A stretch of 64,000 bases of DNA from Ottowia thiooxydans DSM 14619 (GTDB taxonomy: Bacteria > Pseudomonadota > Gammaproteobacteria > Burkholderiales > Burkholderiaceae_C), in assembly GCF_000422885.1 (NCBI RefSeq), contig NZ_AUGX01000020.1:51165-115164 (forward strand), read 5' to 3'. This document shows, piece after piece, positions 51,474 to 59,214 of this stretch. Position 1 is the first letter of the stretch. Each line of letters opens with the position of its first letter. The notes below the pieces were generated by a model that saw only the letters and a list, made by a program, of their open reading frames with translations, had not been told where the DNA came from and did no database searches. The position numbers were made by a program, and so were the translations under genes.

Positions 51474-52703
51474 ATGAGCACCCAAACTGGCCCCCTGTCC
51501 CACGTCAAGGTCCTTGACCTCAGCCGCATTCTGGCCGCCCCCTGGGCGGGTCAAATCCTGGCTGATCTGGGCGCCGAAGTCATCAAGGTAGAACGTCCCG
51601 GAGCAGGCGACGACACCCGAAGCTGGGGTCCTCCCTTTCTGAAGGATGCTGAGGGCAAACCCACCAAGGAGGCGGGCTACTACCTGGCCGTTAACCGTGG
51701 CAAGCGCTCCATCACCGTGAGCCTGGAGAAGCCTGAAGGCCAGCAGATCATCAAGGAGCTGGCCAAACGCGCCGATATCGTTCTTGAAAATTACAAGGCG
51801 GGCACCTTGGAGCGCTACGGGCTGGACGAAGCTTCACTGCGCCAAATCAATCCTCGCTTGATCTATTGCTCGGTGACCGGCTTTGGTCAGACTGGCCCAC
51901 GTCGCGATCAACCCGCCTATGATTTTCTCATTCAAGCCATGGGCGGTCTTATGAGCGTGACCGGTGAGAAAGACGGCAAACCGGGTGGCGGGCCGCAGAA
52001 GGTAGGCGTGCCCATCGTGGATCTGATGACCGGCATGTACACAGCGGTTTCTGTATTGGCGGCGCTTGCGCGGCGCAATGAAACCGGTGTGGGGGGCTAC
52101 ATTGACATCGCCATGCTGGATGTTCAAGTGGCCACGCTGGCCAACCAGGCCATGAACTATCTCGTGAGTGGAAAGGTGCCCCGCCGAAATGGCAACGCGC
52201 ATCCAAATATCCAGCCGCAAGACGTGTATGCCTGCGCAGATGGTGATGTGATCCTGGTCGTAGGTAACGATGGCCAATTTGCTCGCTTGTGCAAGGTTTT
52301 TGGAAGAACCGAATGGGTGGAGGATGAGCGCTTCGCCACCAATGCACAGCGCGTGCGCAACATAGGTGAATTGTCCGAGCTGCTGCGCGCTGAGTTCGCC
52401 CAGTGGACCCGCGAGAAACTGATCACCGCACTGGACACGGTTGGTGTACCGTGTGGCCCGATCAACAACGTGGCTGAAGTCTTTGAGGAGCCTCAAGTGG
52501 TGGAGAGGCAGATGCTGCGTCACGTGCCGCATCCATCTGGCGTAGATGTACCTTTGGTGGCCAGCCCCATGCGCTTCGAAGGCGATCCGCTACCGATCCG
52601 GTCGGCGCCTCCGCTTCTGGGTGAACATAGCGAGGATATTCTCGCGGAGCTGGGTTATGCACCCGCTGATATAGAGGCGCTGCGCGCTTCGGAGGTCATC
52701 TGA
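51474..52703 (+). CDS. CaiB/BaiF CoA-transferase
   Basis: 409-aa family III CoA-transferase. Motifs: VKVLDLSRILAAPWAGQILA, AEVIKVERPGAGDDTR, catalytic Asp candidate D183 (PIVDLMTG). Its stop overlaps the GST start by one base (TGATG). Third CoA-transferase of the series; possibly recycles CoA from the pathway end product. Confidence 0.9.
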   Translation: MSTQTGPLSHVKVLDLSRILAAPWAGQILADLGAEVIKVERPGAGDDTRSWGPPFLKDAEGKPTKEAGYYLAVNRGKRSITVSLEKPEGQQIIKELAKRADIVLENYKAGTLERYGLDEASLRQINPRLIYCSVTGFGQTGPRRDQPAYDFLIQAMGGLMSVTGEKDGKPGGGPQKVGVPIVDLMTGMYTAVSVLAALARRNETGVGGYIDIAMLDVQVATLANQAMNYLVSGKVPRRNGNAHPNIQPQDVYACADGDVILVVGNDGQFARLCKVFGRTEWVEDERFATNAQRVRNIGELSELLRAEFAQWTREKLITALDTVGVPCGPINNVAEVFEEPQVVERQMLRHVPHPSGVDVPLVASPMRFEGDPLPIRSAPPLLGEHSEDILAELGYAPADIEALRASEVI

Positions 52704-53320
52704 TGAACGGTAAGCTGCAACTCCATTGGTCCCCCAGGTCACCCTATGTGCGCAAGGTGATGATCTGTGCACACGAGCTCAATCTATTGCCGCAGCTGGA
52801 GCTGATTCGCTCCGTGGCTGCCATGCTCAAGCCCAATCCGGACATCATGGTGGCGAACCCGCTCTCCAAGATCCCCACCCTGGTTCGCCCGGATGGTTCG
52901 GTGTTGTTCGATTCAGTGGTCATCTGTGAATATCTGAACGATCTCGCTGGGGGCCCGCTGTTCCCGCTGGAAGGGGAAAGCCGCTGGCAGTCCCTGCGCT
53001 GGCATGCATTTGGAGACGGTCTGCTGGATGCCTTGATCCTTTGGCGCAACGAACGCGAGCGCGAACAGCCCTTGCAGACTTTGATGGACGCCTTCGAATT
53101 GAAATCTCGCGCTTCGCTGCGCCAGCTGGATACCGAAGCACCTGCGCTTGAAGCGGCCCCGATTTCAATGGGCAGCATCACCGTGGCATGTGCATTGGGC
53201 TACATGGACTATCGCTTCGAAAATTTCGGCTGGCGTGCCCAAGCCCCGAATCTCGCCAAGTGGTACGCCAAGTTCTCCGAGCGCCCCTCTTTGAAAGCCA
53301 CAGAACCGATTGACGGTTGA
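52703..53320 (+). CDS. glutathione S-transferase family protein
   Basis: 205 aa. N-terminal thioredoxin fold LHWSPRSPYVRKVMICAHEL with Ser in SPRSPYVRK, glutathione-binding NPLSKIPTLV and DSVVICEYLND, and a C-terminal helical domain. Last gene of the plus-strand series, followed at 48 bases by a strong terminator. It may isomerise or dehalogenate a pathway intermediate; unproven. Confidence 0.86.
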   Translation: MNGKLQLHWSPRSPYVRKVMICAHELNLLPQLELIRSVAAMLKPNPDIMVANPLSKIPTLVRPDGSVLFDSVVICEYLNDLAGGPLFPLEGESRWQSLRWHAFGDGLLDALILWRNEREREQPLQTLMDAFELKSRASLRQLDTEAPALEAAPISMGSITVACALGYMDYRFENFGWRAQAPNLAKWYAKFSERPSLKATEPIDG

Positions 53321-53367
53321 TTTTCAGGCGCTCTTGCCCAGCCCTGCTGAGCAGAGCTCCTCCCAGC

Positions 53368-53399
53368 AAAAAGGGTCACGACTTGTCGTGACCCTTTTT
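53368..53399. terminator. bidirectional Rho-independent terminator
   Basis: Perfect 14-bp stem (53368-53381 with 53386-53399), core GGGTCACGA/TCGTGACCC, loop CTTG, flanked by five A and five T. It ends the plus-strand catabolic series and, on the other strand, faces the Bug gene ending at 53457. Confidence 0.88.
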
Positions 53400-53456
53400 A
53401 TTTGGCGTTACCGGAATGCTTTTCGAAGTCGAATGCGTCCAGCATCCACCAAGACT

Positions 53457-54458
53457 TTATGTATCAAGTTTGATACCGCGATCCTTGATGATCGTTTTCC
53501 ATGTTTCTATCTCTTTGGTCAGGAAAGCTTCGAATTCCTTGGGTGTGGTGCCTCGGGCGCGGATGCCCTCCATGGCCAGCTTGGGGGCCAGGCCGGGGGC
53601 ATTGACGGCCTCAACGATCGCTTTGTTCAATCGCTCGACGATCGGAGCAGGCGTGTTGGCCGGGGCGGCGAATGCCCACCATCCTTCGATGTCGTAGGTG
53701 GGGTAACCGGATTCAGCGATGGTGGGGTAGTCTTTGAATGCGGGAGAGCGCTCTGCGCTCGTGATGGCGAGTACCCGCACCCGGTCAGACTTCAGTGCAG
53801 ATGCCGCCCCGGAGTACGTGCCGAATGTGTAATCCAGCTGCCCTCCGATCAAGTCGGTAATGACAGGAGCCGTACCTTTGTAGGGCACGTGCAGCATCTT
53901 GATGTCTGCTACCGACTGGAGCATTTCCCCCATGAGGTGAGCAGTTCCTCCAGTTCCGGAAGATCCGAACGTGTACTGCCCAGGTTTTTCCTTTGCCAGT
54001 CGCACTAGGTCTTTGACGTTCTTGGCCGGTGCATCCTTGCGCGCGAGCAGTAGGAGGGGGGCGCTCGCCGCCAAAGTAATGGGAGTGAAGCTTTTGACGG
54101 AGTCGTAGGGAAGGTTGGCTACCAAGCTGGCATTGATGGCGTGAGCCGGGGGCATCTGGAGCAAGGTGTAGCCGTCGGGTTTGGACGTTGCCACGGCGTT
54201 TGTACCGATCAACGTATTACCCCCCGCCCGGTTCTCCACAATGACTGACTGCTTCAAGGATTTCGTCATCTGATCGGCGATGGCCCGTGCCAGCACGTCG
54301 TTGATCGCGCCTGGTGGGTAGGGCACCACGATCTTGATAGTCCGGTTAGGAAACTCCTCGGCGTGCACGCCTGCAGAAATGGCCGCAAGTCCGCCTGCAA
54401 ACGCTCGAAGAATGGTTCGACGAGACGCTGAGGCTGAATCGCCCTCTCGCTTGATCAT
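53457..54458 (-). CDS. Bug-family (TTT) periplasmic carboxylate receptor
   Basis: 333-aa exported receptor. The N-terminus has a twin-arginine-like RRTILRAFAGGLAAISAG signal, then IKIVVPYPPGAINDVLAR, QSVIVENRAGGNTLIGTN, PDGYTLLQMP and HVPYKGTAPVITDLIGGQL. It stands alone, convergent with the large catabolic series and divergent from glmU. Substrate unknown. Confidence 0.9.
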   Translation of the reverse strand: MIKREGDSASASRRTILRAFAGGLAAISAGVHAEEFPNRTIKIVVPYPPGAINDVLARAIADQMTKSLKQSVIVENRAGGNTLIGTNAVATSKPDGYTLLQMPPAHAINASLVANLPYDSVKSFTPITLAASAPLLLLARKDAPAKNVKDLVRLAKEKPGQYTFGSSGTGGTAHLMGEMLQSVADIKMLHVPYKGTAPVITDLIGGQLDYTFGTYSGAASALKSDRVRVLAITSAERSPAFKDYPTIAESGYPTYDIEGWWAFAAPANTPAPIVERLNKAIVEAVNAPGLAPKLAMEGIRARGTTPKEFEAFLTKEIETWKTIIKDRGIKLDT

Positions 54459-54761
54459 GTAACTGTCTCCCGGGTAGTTGTTAATTCAGTGTAGTAATCC
54501 GAGTAAGCTTTCAGTAAGCCCCTCTGCGGCACTTCTGCTTTGCACATCGGCGCAAGGCTCATGCACTAGGTTCCCGTCGGCGCTGGTACATACCAGGCCC
54601 GCAGTCTTTGATTGAAACTTGGACGGCACCGGAAACAGGAAATGAAACTCAGATTTTTGGGGCGACTCGAACGACGCCTGGCGTTGCAATTGCAGGTGCT
54701 CTAGCCACTCTTCGCAAGGCCTTGTCGCCCCATGTTCCGGGGAGACCGATAATTCGCTCCC
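54459..54761. other. 303-base region between Bug and glmU, no supported gene
   Basis: Divergent promoter region. A 67-codon minus-strand frame (54486-54689) lacks a recognisable domain and a clear ribosome-binding site, so it is not called. No repeat was recognised. Confidence 0.5.
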
Positions 54762-56216
54762 ATGACCGAACCAATCGCATCTCCGATCTTCAATTCCGTG
54801 GACGTCGTCATCATGGCGGCCGGCAAGGGCACGCGCATGAAAAGCCGCCTACCCAAGGTGCTTCATCGGCTGGCAGGGAGGCCTCTGCTGGGCCATGTAC
54901 TCCAGGCCGCCGAGCGGTTGGGTGCCAGAGGGGCCACGTTGGTCGTCGGCCACGGGGCCGCGGAAGTGGAGGCATTTTGCGCGGCAGGCTCCAGGTTGAA
55001 TGGGAGCGAACCGCTTCAAATGCCACTCCAGTTTGTGCGGCAGGAACCCCAACTAGGCACCGGGCACGCGGTTCAACAGGCCGCTCCACTGCTGCCTGAC
55101 GATGGCGTCACCCTGATTCTCAACGGCGATGTTCCCTTGGTGGAGCCTGCCACGTTGCGTCAGTTGGTGGCTCAATGCGGCGGCCAGAAGATTGCGCTGC
55201 TGACGGTTGACACGGGAGAAGACGCGGGCGCTTATGGCCGCATCGTGCGTGCAGCTTCGGGCGCGGCCGACGCCCCTGTGGAAGCCATTGTCGAAGCCCG
55301 CGACGCCACTCCCACCCAGCGCAGCATCACCGAGTGGTACAGCGGCGTCATGGCAGCGCCCACCGCGCTGTTGAAACAATACTTGGCGCTCCTGCGTGAC
55401 GACAACGCTCAAAAGGAGTTCTACCTGACTGATGTCGTCAAGCACGCGGTGGCGCACGGCACGCCGGTAGTGGCCTTGAAGATCGATGACGAAATGGAGG
55501 TAGCCGGCGTCAACAGCCCCGTGCAATTGGCTGAGCTGGAGCGAGGGGTACAAAGGCGCGCCGCCACCCGTTTAATGGAAGCTGGTGTTCGCCTGTTAGA
55601 TCCGGCCCGGTTTGATTTGCGCGGCACGCTCGATTGCGGGCAAGACGTCGAGATTGACGTTGGCTGCATTTTTGAAGGTGCGGTGTCACTGGCAGATGGT
55701 GTGAAGATCGGCGCGCATTGCGTGATCGCGAATGCCCGCATTGATGCTGGCGCCGTGATCCATCCCTTTACCCACATCGACGGTGGTCGGGAGGGCGCCA
55801 CGGTGGGCGCCGGTGCCCTGATCGGTCCTTACGCCCGCCTGCGCCCCGGCGCTCAATTAGGCCCTGAGGTGCACATCGGAAATTTCGTGGAGGTCAAGAA
55901 CTCCACCCTCGCCGCGGGCGCCAAGGCTAATCACCTGGCCTACCTGGGCGATGCCACCGTGGGTGAACGTGTGAACTATGGCGCCGGCAGCATCACCGCC
56001 AACTATGACGGCGCCAACAAACACCGTACTGTGATCGAGGCCGATGTCCACGTGGGCAGCAACTGTGTGCTGGTAGCCCCGGTGACCATTGGCGCTGGTG
56101 CCACCATAGGAGGCGGCTCCACCATTACCAAGAACGTCCCTGAAGGCGCCCTGAGCGTCGCACGAGGCAAGCAGACAACCCTTGGCAATTGGGAACGACC
56201 CAAAAAGGCCTCGTAG
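54762..56216 (+). CDS. glmU: bifunctional GlcNAc-1-P uridyltransferase / GlcN-1-P acetyltransferase
   Basis: Makes UDP-GlcNAc for peptidoglycan and lipopolysaccharide. 484 aa, slightly long because of an N-terminal extension of about 12 residues. Uridyltransferase domain: VIMAAGKGTRMKSRLPKVLH (17-36), QLGTGHAVQQA (98-107), NGDVPL (121-126). Left-handed beta-helix acetyltransferase domain from about 285: NFVEVKNS, KANHLAYLGDA, NYDGANKHRT. At the usual E-x-NTG site it reads EWYSG (191-195), an altered substrate-binding motif. Stands alone; no glmS adjacent. Confidence 0.93.
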   Translation: MTEPIASPIFNSVDVVIMAAGKGTRMKSRLPKVLHRLAGRPLLGHVLQAAERLGARGATLVVGHGAAEVEAFCAAGSRLNGSEPLQMPLQFVRQEPQLGTGHAVQQAAPLLPDDGVTLILNGDVPLVEPATLRQLVAQCGGQKIALLTVDTGEDAGAYGRIVRAASGAADAPVEAIVEARDATPTQRSITEWYSGVMAAPTALLKQYLALLRDDNAQKEFYLTDVVKHAVAHGTPVVALKIDDEMEVAGVNSPVQLAELERGVQRRAATRLMEAGVRLLDPARFDLRGTLDCGQDVEIDVGCIFEGAVSLADGVKIGAHCVIANARIDAGAVIHPFTHIDGGREGATVGAGALIGPYARLRPGAQLGPEVHIGNFVEVKNSTLAAGAKANHLAYLGDATVGERVNYGAGSITANYDGANKHRTVIEADVHVGSNCVLVAPVTIGAGATIGGGSTITKNVPEGALSVARGKQTTLGNWERPKKAS

Positions 56217-56220
56217 GACT

Positions 56221-56268
56221 CCTGAAGTCCTGGGGCTTCAGGAATTCAAGGCTTCAAGGCTTCAAGGC
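56221..56268. repeat. small hairpin and three tandem octamers after glmU
   Basis: CCTGAAG (56221-56227) pairs with CTTCAGG (56236-56242), just after the glmU stop, a possible weak terminator. Three exact copies of TTCAAGGC follow at 56245-56268. Confidence 0.4.
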
Positions 56269-56314
56269 TCTGGGGGTTAGTGCGATCCTTTCACCTCTTC
56301 GGCGCGGGTTTTTT

Positions 56315-56375
56315 TACTCCCTCTCCCTTTGGGAGAGGGTGGGGGTGAGGGCAAGCGGCGGTAGATTTATTCACA
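56315..56375. repeat. REP-like dispersed repeat, copy 3
   Basis: Perfect inverted repeat CCCTCTCCC/GGGAGAGGG (56319-56327 and 56331-56339), then GGGGGTGAGGGCAAGCGGCGG. Shorter than the copies at 2624 and 28071, lacking the GGCCGGCC block, but with the same order. Confidence 0.55.
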
Positions 56376-56491
56376 ACGCTTGATAGCTGCCTTCTTCTCT
56401 TGTCTTCAGATCGAAGACCGGACCCGGCGCCCAGAAACGCCAAATTTGAAACCCAGATCAGACCAGCCCTTACCCGGTGGCCACACCTCCC

Positions 56492-57235
56492 TCACTGATA
56501 GTCGAACCAAACCTTAGTTGCATCCTCTTCCAGCGAAAGACGCATCCCGATCTCAAACCTGTCTGCTCTATACCAACCCAGTAGAAACTGAAGAGGCTTG
56601 CCCTGGGAGTCAAACAGCACGCGGTGGATCTTCCACACCGGCGCGCCTTCGGTAATACCCAGATGCTGCGCCGCCCCCGAAGGAGCAGGGATGCACGTGA
56701 ATCGCTGCTCCGCAGACGCGATGCGGGTGCCGCTTGCCTCCAGGATCTGTACCAAAGCCTTGCGCTCCAATTCAGCTCGGGTGAGCGGATGGCCTATGGC
56801 CACGGGCAGATAGGTTTCGGTATAGGTGAGCGGCGCCGTATCGTCCGATCTGAGGCGGGCAATGTGTATGACCTCCGTGCCTGCCGGCACCTGCAGCGAT
56901 GTCGCCACGGAAGCGCTTGCCCCAACGCGCCCAAAGTACAGCACCTTGCGGTGGTCGCGGCGACCGCGGTCTAGAAATTTGTCCACATGCTCGCGCAGTA
57001 GCCGGCGTCGCGCTGCCATGTCAGGGCCCCCCGTGGCTTGGGTGCCGCGGCGTTGCTGGCGCTTGATCAGCCCCGCATCTTCCAGCGCACGCAAAGCACT
57101 GCGCACAGTGACGCGCGCCACAGAAAATTCCGTAGCCAACGCTCGCTCGCCCGGCAAGCCTTGCGCATAGTCCCCCCGCTGGATGCGTTGAGCCAGGGCA
57201 TGTTCGACATGGCGGTACTTGAGCGTTGCGGACAT
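56492..57235 (-). CDS. GntR-family regulator, HutC (UTRA) subfamily
   Basis: 247 aa. Winged helix LAQRIQRGDYAQGLPGERALATEFSVARVTVRSAL (about 13-48, in parts), then a UTRA ligand domain from about 95 (VLYFGRVGASASVATS; PLTYTETYLPVAIG). Divergent from the Bug/lyase/LeuCD-like operon; palindromic sites in the gap (57272-57304) are good candidates for its operator. Confidence 0.88.
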   Translation of the reverse strand: MSATLKYRHVEHALAQRIQRGDYAQGLPGERALATEFSVARVTVRSALRALEDAGLIKRQQRRGTQATGGPDMAARRRLLREHVDKFLDRGRRDHRKVLYFGRVGASASVATSLQVPAGTEVIHIARLRSDDTAPLTYTETYLPVAIGHPLTRAELERKALVQILEASGTRIASAEQRFTCIPAPSGAAQHLGITEGAPVWKIHRVLFDSQGKPLQFLLGWYRADRFEIGMRLSLEEDATKVWFDYQ

Positions 57236-57271
57236 AAGGCGAGTAGTTTCGGCCGGAATGGTGGGGGAATT

Positions 57272-57304
57272 CTGGTCTTATGACGATAGGACCAGTGGTC
57301 TTAT
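57272..57304. promoter_or_regulatory. candidate GntR operator with three TGGTCTTAT-type sites
   Basis: CTGGTCTTAT (57272-57281) and ATAGGACCAG (57286-57295) form a 9/10 inverted repeat with a 4-base spacer; a third direct copy TGGTCTTAT lies at 57296-57304. It sits between the divergent GntR gene and the Bug-led operon. Confidence 0.55.
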
Positions 57305-57367
57305 TGTGTGTCAGCCTTGGGTTATGGACACTGCAGCCCTGAACTTAAAAATAATCAGGAGACCTCG

Positions 57368-58348
57368 ATGAACATGAACCGCCGCCAATGGCTACATGCA
57401 GGTGCGTGCAGCAGCTTGGGCCTTGCCTGGCCTCATATGGCTTCCGCTCAGAGTGAATTCCCCAGTCGGCCCATCACGTTTGTAGTGCCCTTTACAGCCG
57501 GGGGTGGTGGTGACATGGTGGCGCGCCTGATGGCCAAGCATCTCGGGGAACGCCTGAAGACTGCCGTGGTGGTTGAAAACAAGGCTGGGGCAGGGGGCAC
57601 CATAGGCAGTGCTCACGTATTACGTTCCCCGCCCGATGGCTACACCTTGCTCAATATGTCGAGCAGCTATGCCATGCAGGCCGCCACGACGAACGTGCCC
57701 TTTGATCCAGTGCGGGATGTCCAGCCTCTTGTGATGGTTTCGCGCGATCCCGGCGTGATCCTGGTCAATGCCAACTCCAAACTGCGTAACGGCAAAGACC
57801 TCTACCAAGCCGCCAAGCAAAACCCCGGTCGTTTGACTTATGGCTCCGCCGGGATTGGCACGATTGCCCACCTTGGCATGGAGGCCCTGGCCTTCCACAT
57901 GGGCGTGCAGATGCAGCACGTTCCCTATAAAGGCTCTTCACAAGCCTTCAATGATCTCTTGTCAGGCTCCATCGATCTGATGCTCACGACCTCCACTTAT
58001 GGCGCGAGTTTCGTCAAATCGGGCCGTGTCCATGCGCTGGGCATTTGCGGCTCTGAGCGCACCGATGTGCTGCCCCAGGTGCCCACCTTCGTGGAGCAAG
58101 GGTGGCCAGATTACGTGCTCTACGACTGGAAAGCCATTGCCGGGCCAGCCGGCATACCGCCTCAGGTCGTGCAAACCCTCAATAAGGCCATGAACGATGT
58201 GCTGGCGCTGGACGCCGTGAAAGAAAAATTCCGTGCCGACGGTGTGGCCATCGTGGGCGGTTCCCCAGACGTGCTGGCCAAGACATTGCGTGACGAGATC
58301 GGTGCGTGGAAAGCACTGGTCAAACGTGCCAACGTGGTGGTGCAATGA
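57368..58348 (+). CDS. Bug-family (TTT) periplasmic carboxylate receptor
   Basis: 326 aa from ATG 57368 (AGGAGA upstream). The N-terminus MNRRQWLHAGACSSLGLA carries RR and may be Tat- or Sec-exported, with cleavage near ASAQ. Motifs: ITFVVPFTAGGGGDMVAR, TAVVVENKAGAGGTIGSA, PDGYTLLNMS, HVPYKGSSQAFNDLLSG. First gene of the lyase/LeuCD-like operon; its stop overlaps the lyase ATG (ATGA). Confidence 0.9.
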   Translation: MNMNRRQWLHAGACSSLGLAWPHMASAQSEFPSRPITFVVPFTAGGGGDMVARLMAKHLGERLKTAVVVENKAGAGGTIGSAHVLRSPPDGYTLLNMSSSYAMQAATTNVPFDPVRDVQPLVMVSRDPGVILVNANSKLRNGKDLYQAAKQNPGRLTYGSAGIGTIAHLGMEALAFHMGVQMQHVPYKGSSQAFNDLLSGSIDLMLTTSTYGASFVKSGRVHALGICGSERTDVLPQVPTFVEQGWPDYVLYDWKAIAGPAGIPPQVVQTLNKAMNDVLALDAVKEKFRADGVAIVGGSPDVLAKTLRDEIGAWKALVKRANVVVQ

Positions 58349-59214
58349 GCATGAAGCTCATCCATGCTCAGTTGCGTGCTGAGTTGCGTGCGGGCGCAGG
58401 CATGCTGATGCCTGGCGCCGGCAACGCACTGGCGGCGCGTTTCATTGAACGGGCGGGTTTTCGTTCGCTCATGGTCAGTGGCGCGGCGGTGGCCAATTCG
58501 TACCTGGGCATGCCCGATATCGGGCTGGTGTCTGTGACCGAGTTGGCTCAGCACGTGGCGGCCGTTCGTGAGGCCGTGAGTCTTCCCATCCTCGCCGATG
58601 CAGACACCGGTTTTGGCAACGCGTTGAACACTCGCCGCACGGTGCAATTGCTGGAACGCGCTGGCGCCAACGCCATCATGCTGGAAGACCAAACTTATCC
58701 CAAGCGATGCGGTCACTTCGATGGGAAGGGCGTGGTGCCCACGCAGGAAATGGTGTCCAAGATCAAGGCGGCGGTCGACGCGCGTGAAGATGATGGACTG
58801 ATGATCCTCGCCCGCACCGACGCGCGTGCCGTGGAGGGCTTTGAGGCAGCGCTGGATCGAGCACGTGCCTATCAAGCGGCAGGTGCTGATTTCCTGTTTG
58901 TTGAAGCTCCCTTGACGAGAGAGGAGCTGCTTGCCATCCCCCGGGAAGTGCCTGGTATTCATATGTGCAACATGGTGATCGGTGGCAAGACACCGTTGCT
59001 GCCACGCGAGGAATTGGCAAGTGCGGGATACGCTGCCATTTGCTACGCCAACGCCGCGCTGCAAGCGTCCATGCTCGCCATGGAGCGCGTACTGGGGCAC
59101 TTGCATCAACATGGCTCCATTGAGGGGGCGGAAGATCAACTCATGATGTTTGCTGAGCGTCAGCAAGTGTTGGATGGCGCCGGATTCAAGGCGCTGGAAC
59201 AGAGGTATGCATGA
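58345..59214 (+). CDS. isocitrate lyase/PEP mutase-family lyase, 2,3-dimethylmalate lyase-like
   Basis: 289-aa TIM-barrel lyase. Metal/substrate motif ILADADTGFGNALNTRRTV (about 84-102), catalytic loop LEDQTYPKRCGH with the Cys of lyases, and ILARTDARAVEGFEAAL. KRCGH separates it from phosphonate mutases. The sequence resembles clostridial 2,3-dimethylmalate lyase as I recall it; methylisocitrate- or oxaloacetate-cleaving activity is an alternative. Coupled by ATGA overlaps to the Bug gene before it and the LeuC-like gene after it. Confidence 0.8.
   Translation: MSMKLIHAQLRAELRAGAGMLMPGAGNALAARFIERAGFRSLMVSGAAVANSYLGMPDIGLVSVTELAQHVAAVREAVSLPILADADTGFGNALNTRRTVQLLERAGANAIMLEDQTYPKRCGHFDGKGVVPTQEMVSKIKAAVDAREDDGLMILARTDARAVEGFEAALDRARAYQAAGADFLFVEAPLTREELLAIPREVPGIHMCNMVIGGKTPLLPREELASAGYAAICYANAALQASMLAMERVLGHLHQHGSIEGAEDQLMMFAERQQVLDGAGFKALEQRYA

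Noticed and set aside
54486..54689. 67-codon minus-strand frame before the Bug gene
   Set aside because: No recognisable domain, no clear ribosome-binding site, and it lies in a divergent promoter region.
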